64,000 bases of DNA from Streptomyces spirodelae (GTDB lineage Bacteria > Actinomycetota > Actinomycetes > Streptomycetales > Streptomycetaceae): the NCBI RefSeq assembly GCF_017676385.1, contig NZ_JAFFZN010000018.1:93457-157456 (forward strand), read 5' to 3'. Under the pieces are notes generated by a model that was given only the letters and a program-made list of their open reading frames with translations, had not been told where the DNA came from and did not search any database. Of the stretch, positions 17,263 to 26,086 are shown one piece after another. The position numbers and the translations under genes are program-made. The first letter of the stretch is position 1. Every line of letters starts with the position of its first letter.

Positions 17263-18645
17263 ATGGAGAGCGGTTCGGCAGTGGCGCAGGCACCTGGTGC
17301 GCTCCCCGTCCTGGGGCATCTGGCAGCGTTCTTACGGGCCCCGCTGCCCTTTCTGCGCGGACTGCCCTCGCACGGTCCGCTGGTGGAGATCCGGCTCGCA
17401 GGCAAACCCGTCCTCGTGGTGTGCGACCCGGAACTGACCCGTACCGTCCTGGTGCACGACCGGGTCTTCGACAAGGGCGGACCGCTCTTCGAGCGGCTGC
17501 GCGAAGCAGGTGGCCAGGGCCTGGCCACCTGCCCCAGCGGGGAGCACCGGCGGCTGCGGCGGCTGATCCAGCCGGCCTTTCACCACAGCCGGTTCCCCGG
17601 CTACGCCCGCATCATGACCCAGCGGATCGACACAGCGCTCGCGGGCTGGCACGACGGCCAGACCCTCGACCTGGCGGTGGAGGCCCGTCGGCTCACCGCC
17701 GACATCGTCGTCTCCACCGTCTTCGGCACCGGCCTGGACCCCACCGTGCACACCCGGCTGGCCACCGACTTCGACACCCTGCTGGCGGGCTTCACCCGGC
17801 ACAGTCTGCTGCCCGGACCGCTGCGCAAGGTGCCCACGCCGGGCAACGTCCGCTACGAGCGCGCCACCCGCCGGGTGCGCCGCGAGATGAGCTACCTCAC
17901 CGCCGAGTACCGCGCCCACGGCACCACCGGGGAGGCGAATCTGCTCTCGCTGCTCATCGCGGCCCGCGACCCGGCAAGCGACACTCCGGCCCTGACGGAC
18001 GACGAACTGGTGGACCAGGCCGTGACGATGTACTCCGCGGGGACGGAGACGACGGCGGGGGCGCTGTGCTGGGCGCTGTACCTGGCAGCGCTGCATCCCC
18101 CCGTCCAGGAGCGGCTGACGGCCGAGGTCGGCACGGTGCTCGGCGGACGGACCGCGGGCTGGGACGACCTGCCCCGCCTCGCCTACACCCGGCAGGTGTT
18201 CAACGAAGCCCTCCGCATGTACCCGCCGGGCTGGTTCCTGACCCGGCAGACCGAGAAGGACACCCACCTGGGTCCGTACCCCATCCGGCAGGGCACCACC
18301 CTTGCCTACAGCCCCTATCTCATCAGCCATCTTCCGGGCCTCTACCCCGACCCGGAACGCTTCGCCCCGGACCGCTGGGAAGCCGCCGGCCGGGAACCAG
18401 ACGTCCCCTCCACCGTGTTCGGCGGCGGCGCGCGCAAGTGCATCGGGGACGAGTTCGCCCTGGTGGAAGGCGTTCTGCTGCTGGCCTCCGTGCTCAGCCA
18501 CTGGGAGATCGAGCTCCATCCCGGCAGCCTCGGCCTCCCCAGGCTGCCGCAGCTCACCCTCAACCCCGGCCGGATGACGGCCACCTTGGCCACTCGCCGT
18601 CACCACCCCCGTCCCACAACGGCTCCCCACGGGACAGCCCGGTGA
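17263..18645 (+). CDS. Cytochrome P450
   Basis: A 460-residue soluble P450. The I-helix oxygen-activation motif is AGTETT (259-264). The ExxR motif is EALR before MYPPGW, and the heme loop is FGGGARKCIG with axial Cys393. The ATG at 17263 follows AGGGGA at a good distance; a long open frame upstream lacks a ribosome site. It is divergent from the prenyl/kynurenine operon and shares its promoter region, so hydroxylation of the terpenoid product is plausible. No ferredoxin gene is adjacent. Proline at PPGW and the sequence style recall CYP enzymes acting on terpenoids; this is a weak hint only. Confidence 0.9.
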   Translation: MESGSAVAQAPGALPVLGHLAAFLRAPLPFLRGLPSHGPLVEIRLAGKPVLVVCDPELTRTVLVHDRVFDKGGPLFERLREAGGQGLATCPSGEHRRLRRLIQPAFHHSRFPGYARIMTQRIDTALAGWHDGQTLDLAVEARRLTADIVVSTVFGTGLDPTVHTRLATDFDTLLAGFTRHSLLPGPLRKVPTPGNVRYERATRRVRREMSYLTAEYRAHGTTGEANLLSLLIAARDPASDTPALTDDELVDQAVTMYSAGTETTAGALCWALYLAALHPPVQERLTAEVGTVLGGRTAGWDDLPRLAYTRQVFNEALRMYPPGWFLTRQTEKDTHLGPYPIRQGTTLAYSPYLISHLPGLYPDPERFAPDRWEAAGREPDVPSTVFGGGARKCIGDEFALVEGVLLLASVLSHWEIELHPGSLGLPRLPQLTLNPGRMTATLATRRHHPRPTTAPHGTAR

Positions 18646-18691
18646 CCGACAGCCGACGGCCGGTGGCCGGTCCGGCCCACCCGGGCCCGGG

Positions 18692-19138
18692 TCAGCCCAC
18701 CGTGCCGGAGAGAACGCTTCGCACGGGCCCGGCACCGGAAGCGGCCGGCGCGGCATCGGAAGCGGCCGGCGCGGAGTCGGCGGCCGGCACCGGGATCTCG
18801 GGCAGCCGGTCATGCACCTCGAACACGCCGGTGAGGCGGGCGTGTTGGATGATACGGCGGAAACGCCTGCTCTCGGTGATGAGCCGCAGCCTGCCGTGCC
18901 GCTCCACGGCACGGTTCCTCGCCCTGCACAGCAGGCGCAGCCCGCTGCAGTCCAGGAAGGTCACCGGCCGCAGGTCCAGCACGAGGTCGGGGCGCGGCCC
19001 CGCGGTCAGCGCGTCGAGGAGTGCTATCAGAGGCGGCGCCGTACGGAGGTCGATCTCGCCGCTCAGTTCCACGACGGTCACGCCTCCGTCGCCGCGTTCC
19101 GTGCAGCGGGGCGCGAACTCGATGGGGTTCTCGGACAT
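18692..19138 (-). CDS. STAS-domain anti-anti-sigma factor
   Basis: A ~148-residue protein with one STAS domain (residues about 15-115). The phosphorylatable serine lies in VTFLDCSGLRLL, as in SpoIIAA/BldG-type anti-sigma factor antagonists. When unphosphorylated such proteins bind anti-sigma kinases and release a sigma factor. A Pro/Ala tail of ~35 residues follows. ATG 19138 (MSENPIEF) is preferred on domain length; an ATG at 19159 adds seven residues, and neither has a clear ribosome site. No cognate kinase is adjacent. Confidence 0.85.
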   Translation of the reverse strand: MSENPIEFAPRCTERGDGGVTVVELSGEIDLRTAPPLIALLDALTAGPRPDLVLDLRPVTFLDCSGLRLLCRARNRAVERHGRLRLITESRRFRRIIQHARLTGVFEVHDRLPEIPVPAADSAPAASDAAPAASGAGPVRSVLSGTVG

Positions 19139-19226
19139 GTACCGAGGAAAGCCGGGCATCAGGTGGCGCGGTAGGGCCGGTCGGTCCCGCGCTGATGTTC
19201 TGGTAGGCACTCCGTCGAGCACGAGA

Positions 19227-19270
19227 GAGGGGTTCGCGTACGCCGGTGCTCCGGCGTACGCGAACCCCTC
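19227..19270. terminator. Perfect 20-bp hairpin terminator
   Basis: The arm 19227-19246 pairs without mismatch with 19251-19270 around a TGCT loop. It lies 22 bases downstream of the symporter stop (minus strand) and ahead of the STAS gene. It should terminate the symporter transcript and isolate the STAS gene. Confidence 0.9.
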
Positions 19271-19292
19271 AGGGAGCGGAACGCTGTGGCGG

Positions 19293-20840
19293 TCAGGTGG
19301 TCGGCTGCACCGGCTCCGCGTCCTTCTCCTCCGCGTCCGGCAAGCCGGCCTTGCGGGCGCGGACGAACTCCAGGAAGGAGTTCAGCTCCCGCTTGACCAC
19401 CGGCGCCAGCAGGTAGAGGCCGATGATGTTGATGACGGCCAGCGAGAAGAGCACGGCGTCGGCCAGGTCGATCAGCGTCTGCAGGGTGAGCAGGGCGCCC
19501 GCGATGGCGAACACCGTGTAGACCACCTTGAAGGAGAGCTCGCTGACCTTGCTGCGGCCGAACAGGTAGGTCCACGCCTTGAGGCAGTAGTAGCCCCAGG
19601 TCAGCACCGTCGAGATGGCGAACAGCAGCACCGCGAGGGTGAGCACGTACGGGAACCAGGGCAGTACGGTCTCGAAGGCGTCGGAGGTGATGGTGACACC
19701 GCCGATGGACTCGTCCGTGCGCGCCTTGGTCCAGCTCTCCGGGCTGGCGATCACGATGGTCAGGGCCGTCATGGTGCAGACGACCACGGTGTCGATGAAC
19801 GGCTCCAGCAGGGCGACCAGGCCCTCACTCGCGGGGTGCTTGGTCTTCACGGCGGAGTGGGCGATCGGGGCCGAGCCCAGTCCCGCCTCGTTGGAGAAGG
19901 CGGCTCGCTTGAAGCCGATGATCAGCGCGCCGAGGATACCGCCGGCGACACCCTCAGGGGCGAAGGCCCCCTCGAAGATCGAGGCGATCGCGTCGGGGAC
20001 CTGCGTGATGTTGACCAGGATGACGATCAGGCACGCCACGATGTACATGGCGGCCATGGACGGAACCAGCCGGCTGGTGACGGTGGCGATGGAGCGGATG
20101 CCGCCGAGCAGCACGATGCCGACGACCGCCGCGATCGCGAGGCCGAAGAACAGGGCGCCTGCCGAGGAGCCGAGGGCGCCGTCCTCGCCGCCCGCGACGG
20201 AGACGAGCTGGGCGTAGCTCTGGTTGACCTGGAACAGGTTGCCGCCGAAGAGCCCGAAGAAGAGCACCATGGCGGAGGCCAGGACCGCCAGCACCCGGCC
20301 GAGGATCTTGCCGTTGCGCCCGAAGCGGTCGGCGAGTCCCTTGGGCAGGTAGTGCATCGGGCCACCGGAGACGGTGCCGTCGGGGTGCACCTCGCGGTAC
20401 TTCACACCGAGGGTGACCTCGACGAACTTGGTGGCCATGCCCAGCAGGCCGCAGAGGATCATCCAGAACGTGGCGCCGGGGCCGCCGATGGAGACGGCGA
20501 CGGCGACACCCGCGATGTTGCCGAGGCCGACGGTGCCGGAGACCGCGGCGGTCAGGGCCTGGAAGTGGTTGACCTCACCGGCCGACCCCTTCTCGTCGTA
20601 TTTGCCTCGGACCACGTCCACCGCAAGCCGGAACTTGCGTATCTGCACCAACCCGAACCAGGCGGAGAAGACGAGGCCCGCCACGACGAGCCAGGTGACG
20701 ATGAGGGGCAGTTCCGTTCCACCGATCGGAACGGAGTAGAAGACGATTTCTCCCATCTTGGTGGCGATGGGTTCGACGAAATCGCTGATTCCCTTGTCGA
20801 CAGAGTTGGTTATGGAGTCGAGTGACAATGTGGTTACCAC
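19293..20840 (-). CDS. Alanine/glycine:cation symporter (AGCS family)
   Basis: An integral membrane protein of about 515 residues and 10-11 helices. It carries the AGCS signature SNEAGLGSAPIAHSA in the second half and GGPMHYLPKG in the first half, plus SGTVGLGNIAGVAVAV. It imports alanine or glycine with Na+ or H+. The start is uncertain: GTG 20840 is given, but a TTG at 20828 has AGGTGG 8 bases upstream and may be the true start (MSLDSITNSV). A CRP/FNR-like palindrome lies about 215 bases upstream. Confidence 0.9.
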   Translation of the reverse strand: MVTTLSLDSITNSVDKGISDFVEPIATKMGEIVFYSVPIGGTELPLIVTWLVVAGLVFSAWFGLVQIRKFRLAVDVVRGKYDEKGSAGEVNHFQALTAAVSGTVGLGNIAGVAVAVSIGGPGATFWMILCGLLGMATKFVEVTLGVKYREVHPDGTVSGGPMHYLPKGLADRFGRNGKILGRVLAVLASAMVLFFGLFGGNLFQVNQSYAQLVSVAGGEDGALGSSAGALFFGLAIAAVVGIVLLGGIRSIATVTSRLVPSMAAMYIVACLIVILVNITQVPDAIASIFEGAFAPEGVAGGILGALIIGFKRAAFSNEAGLGSAPIAHSAVKTKHPASEGLVALLEPFIDTVVVCTMTALTIVIASPESWTKARTDESIGGVTITSDAFETVLPWFPYVLTLAVLLFAISTVLTWGYYCLKAWTYLFGRSKVSELSFKVVYTVFAIAGALLTLQTLIDLADAVLFSLAVINIIGLYLLAPVVKRELNSFLEFVRARKAGLPDAEEKDAEPVQPTT

Positions 20841-21364
20841 CTGTGGGGCGGGTCGGCGCATGGGAGTGTGCGCCGCAGGGAGCGGACATGGTGCAGAACG
20901 CCGTCGTCCGTCGGCGAGAGAGGGAAGCGGTCCGCGGACTCGAACCACGATCGCCCTGGTAGTGATGTCGGTACCGGTCCTCCGCAGTGCCGGCGAGGGG
21001 TGGTGCCGGATGAGGAGTTGCGTTGTTCTAGCACGTCCGTGCGGTTTCGTGGGTGATGTAAATCACATGACGGCGAGTAGTTGAGCAAAGTGCCAGCACG
21101 CGTGATGTGACCGTTATCCGGACAGCCTCCTGCCGTTAACGGGACGGCACACTTTCGTCGCAGGAACCGTCCCGATTCGGGATGCTCGGCTCCGCGCGGC
21201 CGCGCCGCCGCCCCGCCTCGCGCTCGCGCCCGACCCCGGGACCGGCCGGGCCCGCCACAGGGCGCACGGGGGCCGTCCGGAGCCGTGGCAGGGACCTGCA
21301 GCCCCTGCCACGGGGCCGCCTGCGCGGCGAATCTGGAAGCGACCCCGAACGAGAGGTGGACACC
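20841..21364. promoter_or_regulatory. 524-base divergent intergenic region
   Basis: No convincing gene is present between the AGCS symporter and the universal stress protein. The region holds the CRP/FNR-type palindrome at 21052-21067 and a relatively AT-rich core around 21000-21135, where both promoters probably lie. The stretch 21180-21340 is very GC-rich and looks non-coding. Confidence 0.6.
21052..21067. promoter_or_regulatory. CRP/FNR-family operator-like palindrome
   Basis: GGTGATGTAAATCACA matches the CRP consensus TGTGA-N6-TCACA with one mismatch. Its core TGAT-N4-ATCA also resembles FNR sites. It lies between a divergent amino-acid symporter and a universal stress protein gene. Streptomyces Crp or another CRP/FNR regulator could bind; binding is not shown. 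Confidence 0.5.
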
Positions 21365-22273
21365 ATGTCCCGCAACGTGACCGTGGGCCTCGACGGCTCA
21401 GCCGAGAGCCGCGCCGCCGCCGAATGGGCCGCCCGCGAGGCCGAGCTGCGCGCTCTCCCGCTGCGGCTCCTCCATGTCCGCGAGCCCTCCTCCGCCTCCC
21501 TCACGCAGTCCCGGCTCCCGGCCGGCGCACCGAGGTGGCAGGACTGGACGGCGCGGATGCCCCAGGAGGCGGCAGAAGGCATCCAGCTGCGCCACTCCCG
21601 GGTCGAGGTGACCGCTGAGCAGGTCGAGGGCGCTCCCGTCGAGGTCCTGACGTCCGCGGCCAAGGACGCCGAACTGCTGGTCCTCGGCTCCCGGGGACTC
21701 GGCGCCGCGCGCGGCTTCCTGGTCGGTTCCGTGGGGCTGGCCGTCGCCGCACGCGTCGAGAGGCCCGTCGTCTTCGTACGGGCCTGCGAACTGGCCGCCG
21801 ACGAGCACGCCATGGACCCCGCAGGCATCCCGTCGGCCGCGACCGCGTTCCGCCCGGTCGTCCTCGGCCTCGACGCCGACAGCCCCAACGACGCCGTGCT
21901 CGCCTTCGCGTTCGAGGAGGCCGCCCGCCGCAGCACGGCGCTGCGGGCCGTGCACGGCTGGAACCTGCCGCCGTACTACGTCTACGGCCTCTCGGCGGCG
22001 CTCGGGCTGCCCGAAGAGCTCGCGGTGCACAAGGCGGCAGAGGTCACCGAGGCGCTGCGCCCCTGGTGCCAGAAGTACCCCGATGTGCGGGTGGTCGAGG
22101 AGTCCCGGGTCGGCAGCCCCGCCCAGCACCTGATCGAGGCGTCCCGCGACAGCTCGCTGATCGTCCTGGGCCGCCGTACCCGCAACAGCCGTATCGGCGC
22201 GCGCATCGGCTCGGTCACGCACGCCGTCCTGCACCACGCCGCCGTCCCCGTCACCGTCGTCCCGCACGGCTGA
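21365..22273 (+). CDS. Universal stress protein, tandem Usp domains
   Basis: A 302-residue cytosolic protein with two Usp domains (about 3-140 and 155-300). Both carry ATP-binding G-rich motifs: LGSRGLGAARGFLVGSVG in the first and LGRRTRNSRIGARIGSVT in the second. Double-domain ATP-binding Usps in actinobacteria are linked to hypoxia, dormancy or nutrient stress. The ATG at 21365 follows GAGAGGTGG at good spacing. Monocistronic by appearance. The role is by family only. Confidence 0.9.
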   Translation: MSRNVTVGLDGSAESRAAAEWAAREAELRALPLRLLHVREPSSASLTQSRLPAGAPRWQDWTARMPQEAAEGIQLRHSRVEVTAEQVEGAPVEVLTSAAKDAELLVLGSRGLGAARGFLVGSVGLAVAARVERPVVFVRACELAADEHAMDPAGIPSAATAFRPVVLGLDADSPNDAVLAFAFEEAARRSTALRAVHGWNLPPYYVYGLSAALGLPEELAVHKAAEVTEALRPWCQKYPDVRVVEESRVGSPAQHLIEASRDSSLIVLGRRTRNSRIGARIGSVTHAVLHHAAVPVTVVPHG

Positions 22274-22473
22274 CGGCTCCGCCTCCGACGATCCGGCCGC
22301 TACAGGGGACCTGATCGACGCCGGCTCCGGGCACGGGACCACCGTGATGCCGTCCCCAGCGTTTCGTACGCGCCGGGGACCGGCAGACCGGGTAGAAAGT
22401 GCGGTGCGGGGCCTGCCCCGGCTCCGGCATCGGCGCGGGCGACGCGCTGGCCACACGGCTGGAGAGGGCCGGG

Positions 22474-23682
22474 ATGAGTGGAGACGACGGTCTCGCGGCG
22501 CGGACCGGACCCCTGCACCGGGCGATGCGGGCCCGGGACCCGGCGGAGGAGCACCGGAGCGCCACCCCGCTCGAGTTGCTGTTCGACCTCACGTTCGTGG
22601 TGGCGGTCTCGCAAGCCGCCGCGCAGCTCCACCACGCGCTGGCCGAGGGCCATGTGGGCGACGGGCTCATCGGATATGCCGCGGTCTTCTTCGCCGTCTG
22701 GTGGGCCTGGATGAACTTCACCTGGTTCGCCTCCGCCTACGACACCGACGACGTGCCCTACCGGCTGCTGACCCTGCTGCAGATGGCCGGGGTGCTGGTG
22801 CTGGCGGCGGGGGTCCCGGACGCGTTCCAGGACGGCGACTTCGCGGTCGTCGTGATCGGCTACGTCCTCATGCGCTTTGCGCTGATCGCCCAGTGGCTGC
22901 GGGCAGCAGCCGAGCACCCCGAAGGCCGTGGCACAGCGCTGCGGTACGCCGCGGGGATCACCGTGGTGCAGGCCGGGTGGATCGCCCGGCTGTGGACGAC
23001 CGGCGGGTGGGCACCGGCCACCTTCGTGCTGCTGGTGGCCGCGGAGCTGGCCGTGCCCGCGTGGGCGGAGTTCCGCGGCGGCCGACCCACCACCTGGCAC
23101 CCCCGGCACATCGCCGAGCGCTACGGGCTGTTCACCATCATCGTGCTGGGCGAGGTGATTCTCGCCAGTCTCACAGCCGTCCAGTCGGCGCTGAGCGACC
23201 ACGGCCTGTCCGCCACCGTGCTGCTGATCGCCCTCGGCGGGCTGCTGCTCGTCTTCGCTCTGTGGTGGCTCTACTTCGCCGGCGGCGAGGCCGAACTGGC
23301 CACTCTGCGCACCGCCCTCACCTGGGGATACGGTCACTACGCGCTCTTCGCGGCGCTGGCAGCGCTCGGCTCCGGCCTGGAGGCCGCGCTGGACGTCGGC
23401 GAGCACCACGCACACCTGAGCGAGCAGTCCGCCGGGCTGGCCGTGGCCCTGCCCGTGGTGGCTGTACTGCTTCTGCTCGGGGCCGTGCACCGGCTGACCG
23501 GGGCCGGTGCCGTGGGCCACGGGCTGCTGGTGTCGGCCGGGGCGCTGGTGGTACTGGCGCTGGGATTCAGCCCCGCGCTGTTCGGGCTGGGCGGCGCCGT
23601 GTTCGCCATGGGCCTGGCCGTCGCCGCAACTCTGGCCGGGAACGTGGCGGCCCTCCGCCACCGGGCGCGCCTTCCGCGCTGA
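22474..23682 (+). CDS. Low-temperature-requirement A (LtrA) family membrane protein
   Basis: A 402-residue protein with about twelve membrane helices. The N-terminal LtrA signature is TPLELLFDLTFVVAVSQ, followed by WWAWMNFTWFASAYDTDD. The motif HIAERYGLFTIIVLGEVIL in the middle is also typical. LtrA proteins are abundant in actinobacteria with no defined transport substrate. The ATG at 22474 is preceded by GGAGAGGG. The region from 22274 to here shows nothing notable. Confidence 0.85.
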   Translation: MSGDDGLAARTGPLHRAMRARDPAEEHRSATPLELLFDLTFVVAVSQAAAQLHHALAEGHVGDGLIGYAAVFFAVWWAWMNFTWFASAYDTDDVPYRLLTLLQMAGVLVLAAGVPDAFQDGDFAVVVIGYVLMRFALIAQWLRAAAEHPEGRGTALRYAAGITVVQAGWIARLWTTGGWAPATFVLLVAAELAVPAWAEFRGGRPTTWHPRHIAERYGLFTIIVLGEVILASLTAVQSALSDHGLSATVLLIALGGLLLVFALWWLYFAGGEAELATLRTALTWGYGHYALFAALAALGSGLEAALDVGEHHAHLSEQSAGLAVALPVVAVLLLLGAVHRLTGAGAVGHGLLVSAGALVVLALGFSPALFGLGGAVFAMGLAVAATLAGNVAALRHRARLPR

Positions 23683-23739
23683 CGGTGAACCGGCCAGGCG
23701 GTGCGCGACGGGCGCGACCCGCTGCCTGGTGTCCGGCCG

Positions 23740-24384
23740 CTACTTCTCCTGCTTCTCCCGGAGGACCTTGCCGGTCCTCACCTCGACCACCAACTGCGTC
23801 TGCGCCGCCTCGGCGTGCGCGCCCTCGACGACGGTCACCTGCCAGAGGTCCTCGCCCTTCTTGTTCTTGGTGGTCACCACGGAGTGCAGGTCCTGGTCCG
23901 GGTGCCGGGCGGCTGCCTTCCGTACGGCTTCCTCGACCGGGACCCGGAAGTCCTGGAGCTTGCCGGCGTTGTCGTCCGGCGTCGTGTCCTCGTGCCTGCC
24001 CGTGACCTTCTTGCCGTCGTCCGAGACGGAGACGTCCCACTCCGAGCCGCTCTCCTCCGCGACCTTGATCTCCCACTCCGGGATGCCCTCGTCGTCGTGC
24101 GTCACGTGGTACGCCGTGCTGCGGGGCAATGCGCGCTGTGCCGTCTCCAGCGCCGTCAGCCCGTGGCGGACGGACAGCGAGAAGCGCCGGGGCGAGGCAC
24201 TCTCCGCCGGGGAGAAGGTGGGCGAAGCAGTCGCTGAGGCTTCGGCCCCGCCCGCGTACAGCCGGGAGTCCGAGCTCTGGCAGGCGGTCAGCGGGCCGAG
24301 GCCCAACAGCAGCGCGGCCGCACCCGCGAGGGCTGAGGCAGCGGTACCGGAAGAAGGCACGGATCGGTTTCGGCAGTTCGGCAT
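23740..24384 (-). CDS. PepSY-domain lipoprotein
   Basis: A 214-residue exported lipoprotein. The signal sequence ends in a lipobox LTAC with Cys at about residue 35. The mature part has two PepSY-like repeats: one with YHVTHDDEGIPEWEIKVA and SDDGKKVTG, the second with DLWQVTVVEG and VVEVRTGKVL. PepSY domains are thought to inhibit peptidases or bind small ligands outside the membrane. The ATG at 24384 begins the signal peptide; an open frame continues upstream but lacks a start context. Convergent with the LtrA gene. Confidence 0.83.
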   Translation of the reverse strand: MPNCRNRSVPSSGTAASALAGAAALLLGLGPLTACQSSDSRLYAGGAEASATASPTFSPAESASPRRFSLSVRHGLTALETAQRALPRSTAYHVTHDDEGIPEWEIKVAEESGSEWDVSVSDDGKKVTGRHEDTTPDDNAGKLQDFRVPVEEAVRKAAARHPDQDLHSVVTTKNKKGEDLWQVTVVEGAHAEAAQTQLVVEVRTGKVLREKQEK

Positions 24385-24652
24385 GCCGCCCTCTGTACCA
24401 CCGCGAGGCCCCTGCGGAACCTGTCGCAACGCGGGAACCCCGTGGGTGCCGGACAGCGCGCTCGGGTGATCACCACCGCCCGGACGAAGGATGTCCGCAC
24501 CTGCGCTCCGTCGCCGCGTCCGGAGAGGGGAAGCGGAGGACGCATGAGCGCGTGCCCTGCCGCGATCGAGCTCCACAGCCGCCGAAGGCCAGGAAGGCGA
24601 AGGACCAAGGGCGACGGACGGGAAGGCGACGGAGAGAAAGGCCGGTGATCCG

Positions 24653-26086
24653 GTGAGGTGGATCCGCCGGCGGACCGAGCAGGCAGTGGAGTTGCTCGGC
24701 GGCCGGGAGCGCGCGCGGGCCGCCGCTGTACTGGCCGCCGTACTCGCGATGGACGGCGCCGACAAGGGCACGCTCTCGACGGCGGCGGGCGGCCTCAAGC
24801 GCTCCTTCGACCTGGGCAACACCGAGATCGGGCTGCTGGTCAGCGTCGTCGCGCTGTCGGCGGCCGTCTTCACCGTGCCCGTGGGGCTGCTGACCGACCG
24901 GGTGCGGCGCACCCGGCTGCTCACCATCAGCACGGCGCTGTGGGCGGTGGCCACCTTCTCGTCCGGCCTGGCCCCGTCCTACCTGTGGCTGCTCGCCTCG
25001 CGCGCCGCGCTGGGCGCCGTGACGGCGACGGCGGGTCCGACCGTCGCCTCGCTGACGGGCGACTTCTTCCCGGCCCGGAACCGCGCCCGGATGTACGGGT
25101 TCGTACTGGCCGGCGAGATGGTCGGCACCGGACTGGGGTTCGCGGCCTCCAGCGTGGTGGAGGACGTGCTGGGCTGGCGCTTCGCTTTCTGGTGGCTGGT
25201 CGTACCAGGAGCCGCCGTGGTGTGGGCTGTGGCGCGGCTTCCCGAGCCGCGCCGGGCCGGCCAGGTGCCCGTCGGAGCCGAACCGAGTGAGCGGACCGGG
25301 CCGACCGGGCAGGCCGCGGAGCGGGCGGGCGTCGAGCCGGACCCCTCCATGGTCCTGCGCTCCGACCCCCGTCGGGCCTCACGGTGGGCGTCGATCCGCT
25401 ACATCTTGCGGGTGCGGACGAACCTGATCCTGATCGTCGCCTCCTCGCTCGGCTACTTCTACTTCACCGGGCTGCGCTCGTTCGCCACGCTCTTCGTCAC
25501 CGACCACTTCGGGGTCAGCACGTCGTTCGCCGGCTTCCTGATCCTGGTGGTGGGCTCGGGCACGGTCATCGGCGTGCTCGTGGGCGGGCCGGTCGCCGAC
25601 CGTCTGCTGCGGCGCGGCATGGTCAACAGCCGTGTACTGGTGCCCGTCGTATGTCTGGCGGGAGTGCCGCTGCTGGTCGCCCCCGCCCTGTACGTGAGGA
25701 GCGTGCTGATCGCGCTGCCGCTGCTGATCTGCGGCGCGGCCCTGCTCGGTGCGATCAACCCGCCTCTCGACGCGGCCCGGCTGGACATTCTCCATCCCTA
25801 CATGTGGGGCACGGCCGAGGGGGTGCGGACCTTCCTGCGCACCCTCGGCGAGGCCGCAGCGCCCACCCTGTTCGGGTACGTCTCGGTGCACGCCTTCGCG
25901 GGCGGCGACGAGGGCCTGACCTACACCCTGATGGTCTTCCTCGCCACCCTGCTGGCCGCCGCTCTGCTGGGCCTCATCGCGCTGCGCACCTACCCGCGCG
26001 ACGTGGCGACGGCCGCCGCGTCCCACCGGGCCATCTCCGGCCGGGCGGAATCCTCCGGCACCTCCGCGTCGGGCCCGCGCAGCTGA
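24653..26086 (+). CDS. MFS transporter, 12 helices
   Basis: A ~477-residue permease of the major facilitator superfamily. The loop 2-3 motif GLLTDRVRRTRLL matches motif A. A charged central loop at about residues 200-250 separates two six-helix halves. The start is uncertain: GTG 24653 (MRWIRRR) has only a distant GGAGAG, and an ATG about 96 bases further in is possible. The 3' end overlaps the convergent DHA2-type transporter by about 97 bases. Substrate unknown. Confidence 0.8.
   Translation: MRWIRRRTEQAVELLGGRERARAAAVLAAVLAMDGADKGTLSTAAGGLKRSFDLGNTEIGLLVSVVALSAAVFTVPVGLLTDRVRRTRLLTISTALWAVATFSSGLAPSYLWLLASRAALGAVTATAGPTVASLTGDFFPARNRARMYGFVLAGEMVGTGLGFAASSVVEDVLGWRFAFWWLVVPGAAVVWAVARLPEPRRAGQVPVGAEPSERTGPTGQAAERAGVEPDPSMVLRSDPRRASRWASIRYILRVRTNLILIVASSLGYFYFTGLRSFATLFVTDHFGVSTSFAGFLILVVGSGTVIGVLVGGPVADRLLRRGMVNSRVLVPVVCLAGVPLLVAPALYVRSVLIALPLLICGAALLGAINPPLDAARLDILHPYMWGTAEGVRTFLRTLGEAAAPTLFGYVSVHAFAGGDEGLTYTLMVFLATLLAAALLGLIALRTYPRDVATAAASHRAISGRAESSGTSASGPRS

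Noticed and set aside
17421..20825. 1134-codon open frame on the plus strand
   Set aside because: It overlaps the P450 in a wrong frame, then lies antisense to the STAS and symporter genes. The peptide is Gly/Asp/His/Gln-rich without domain signals.
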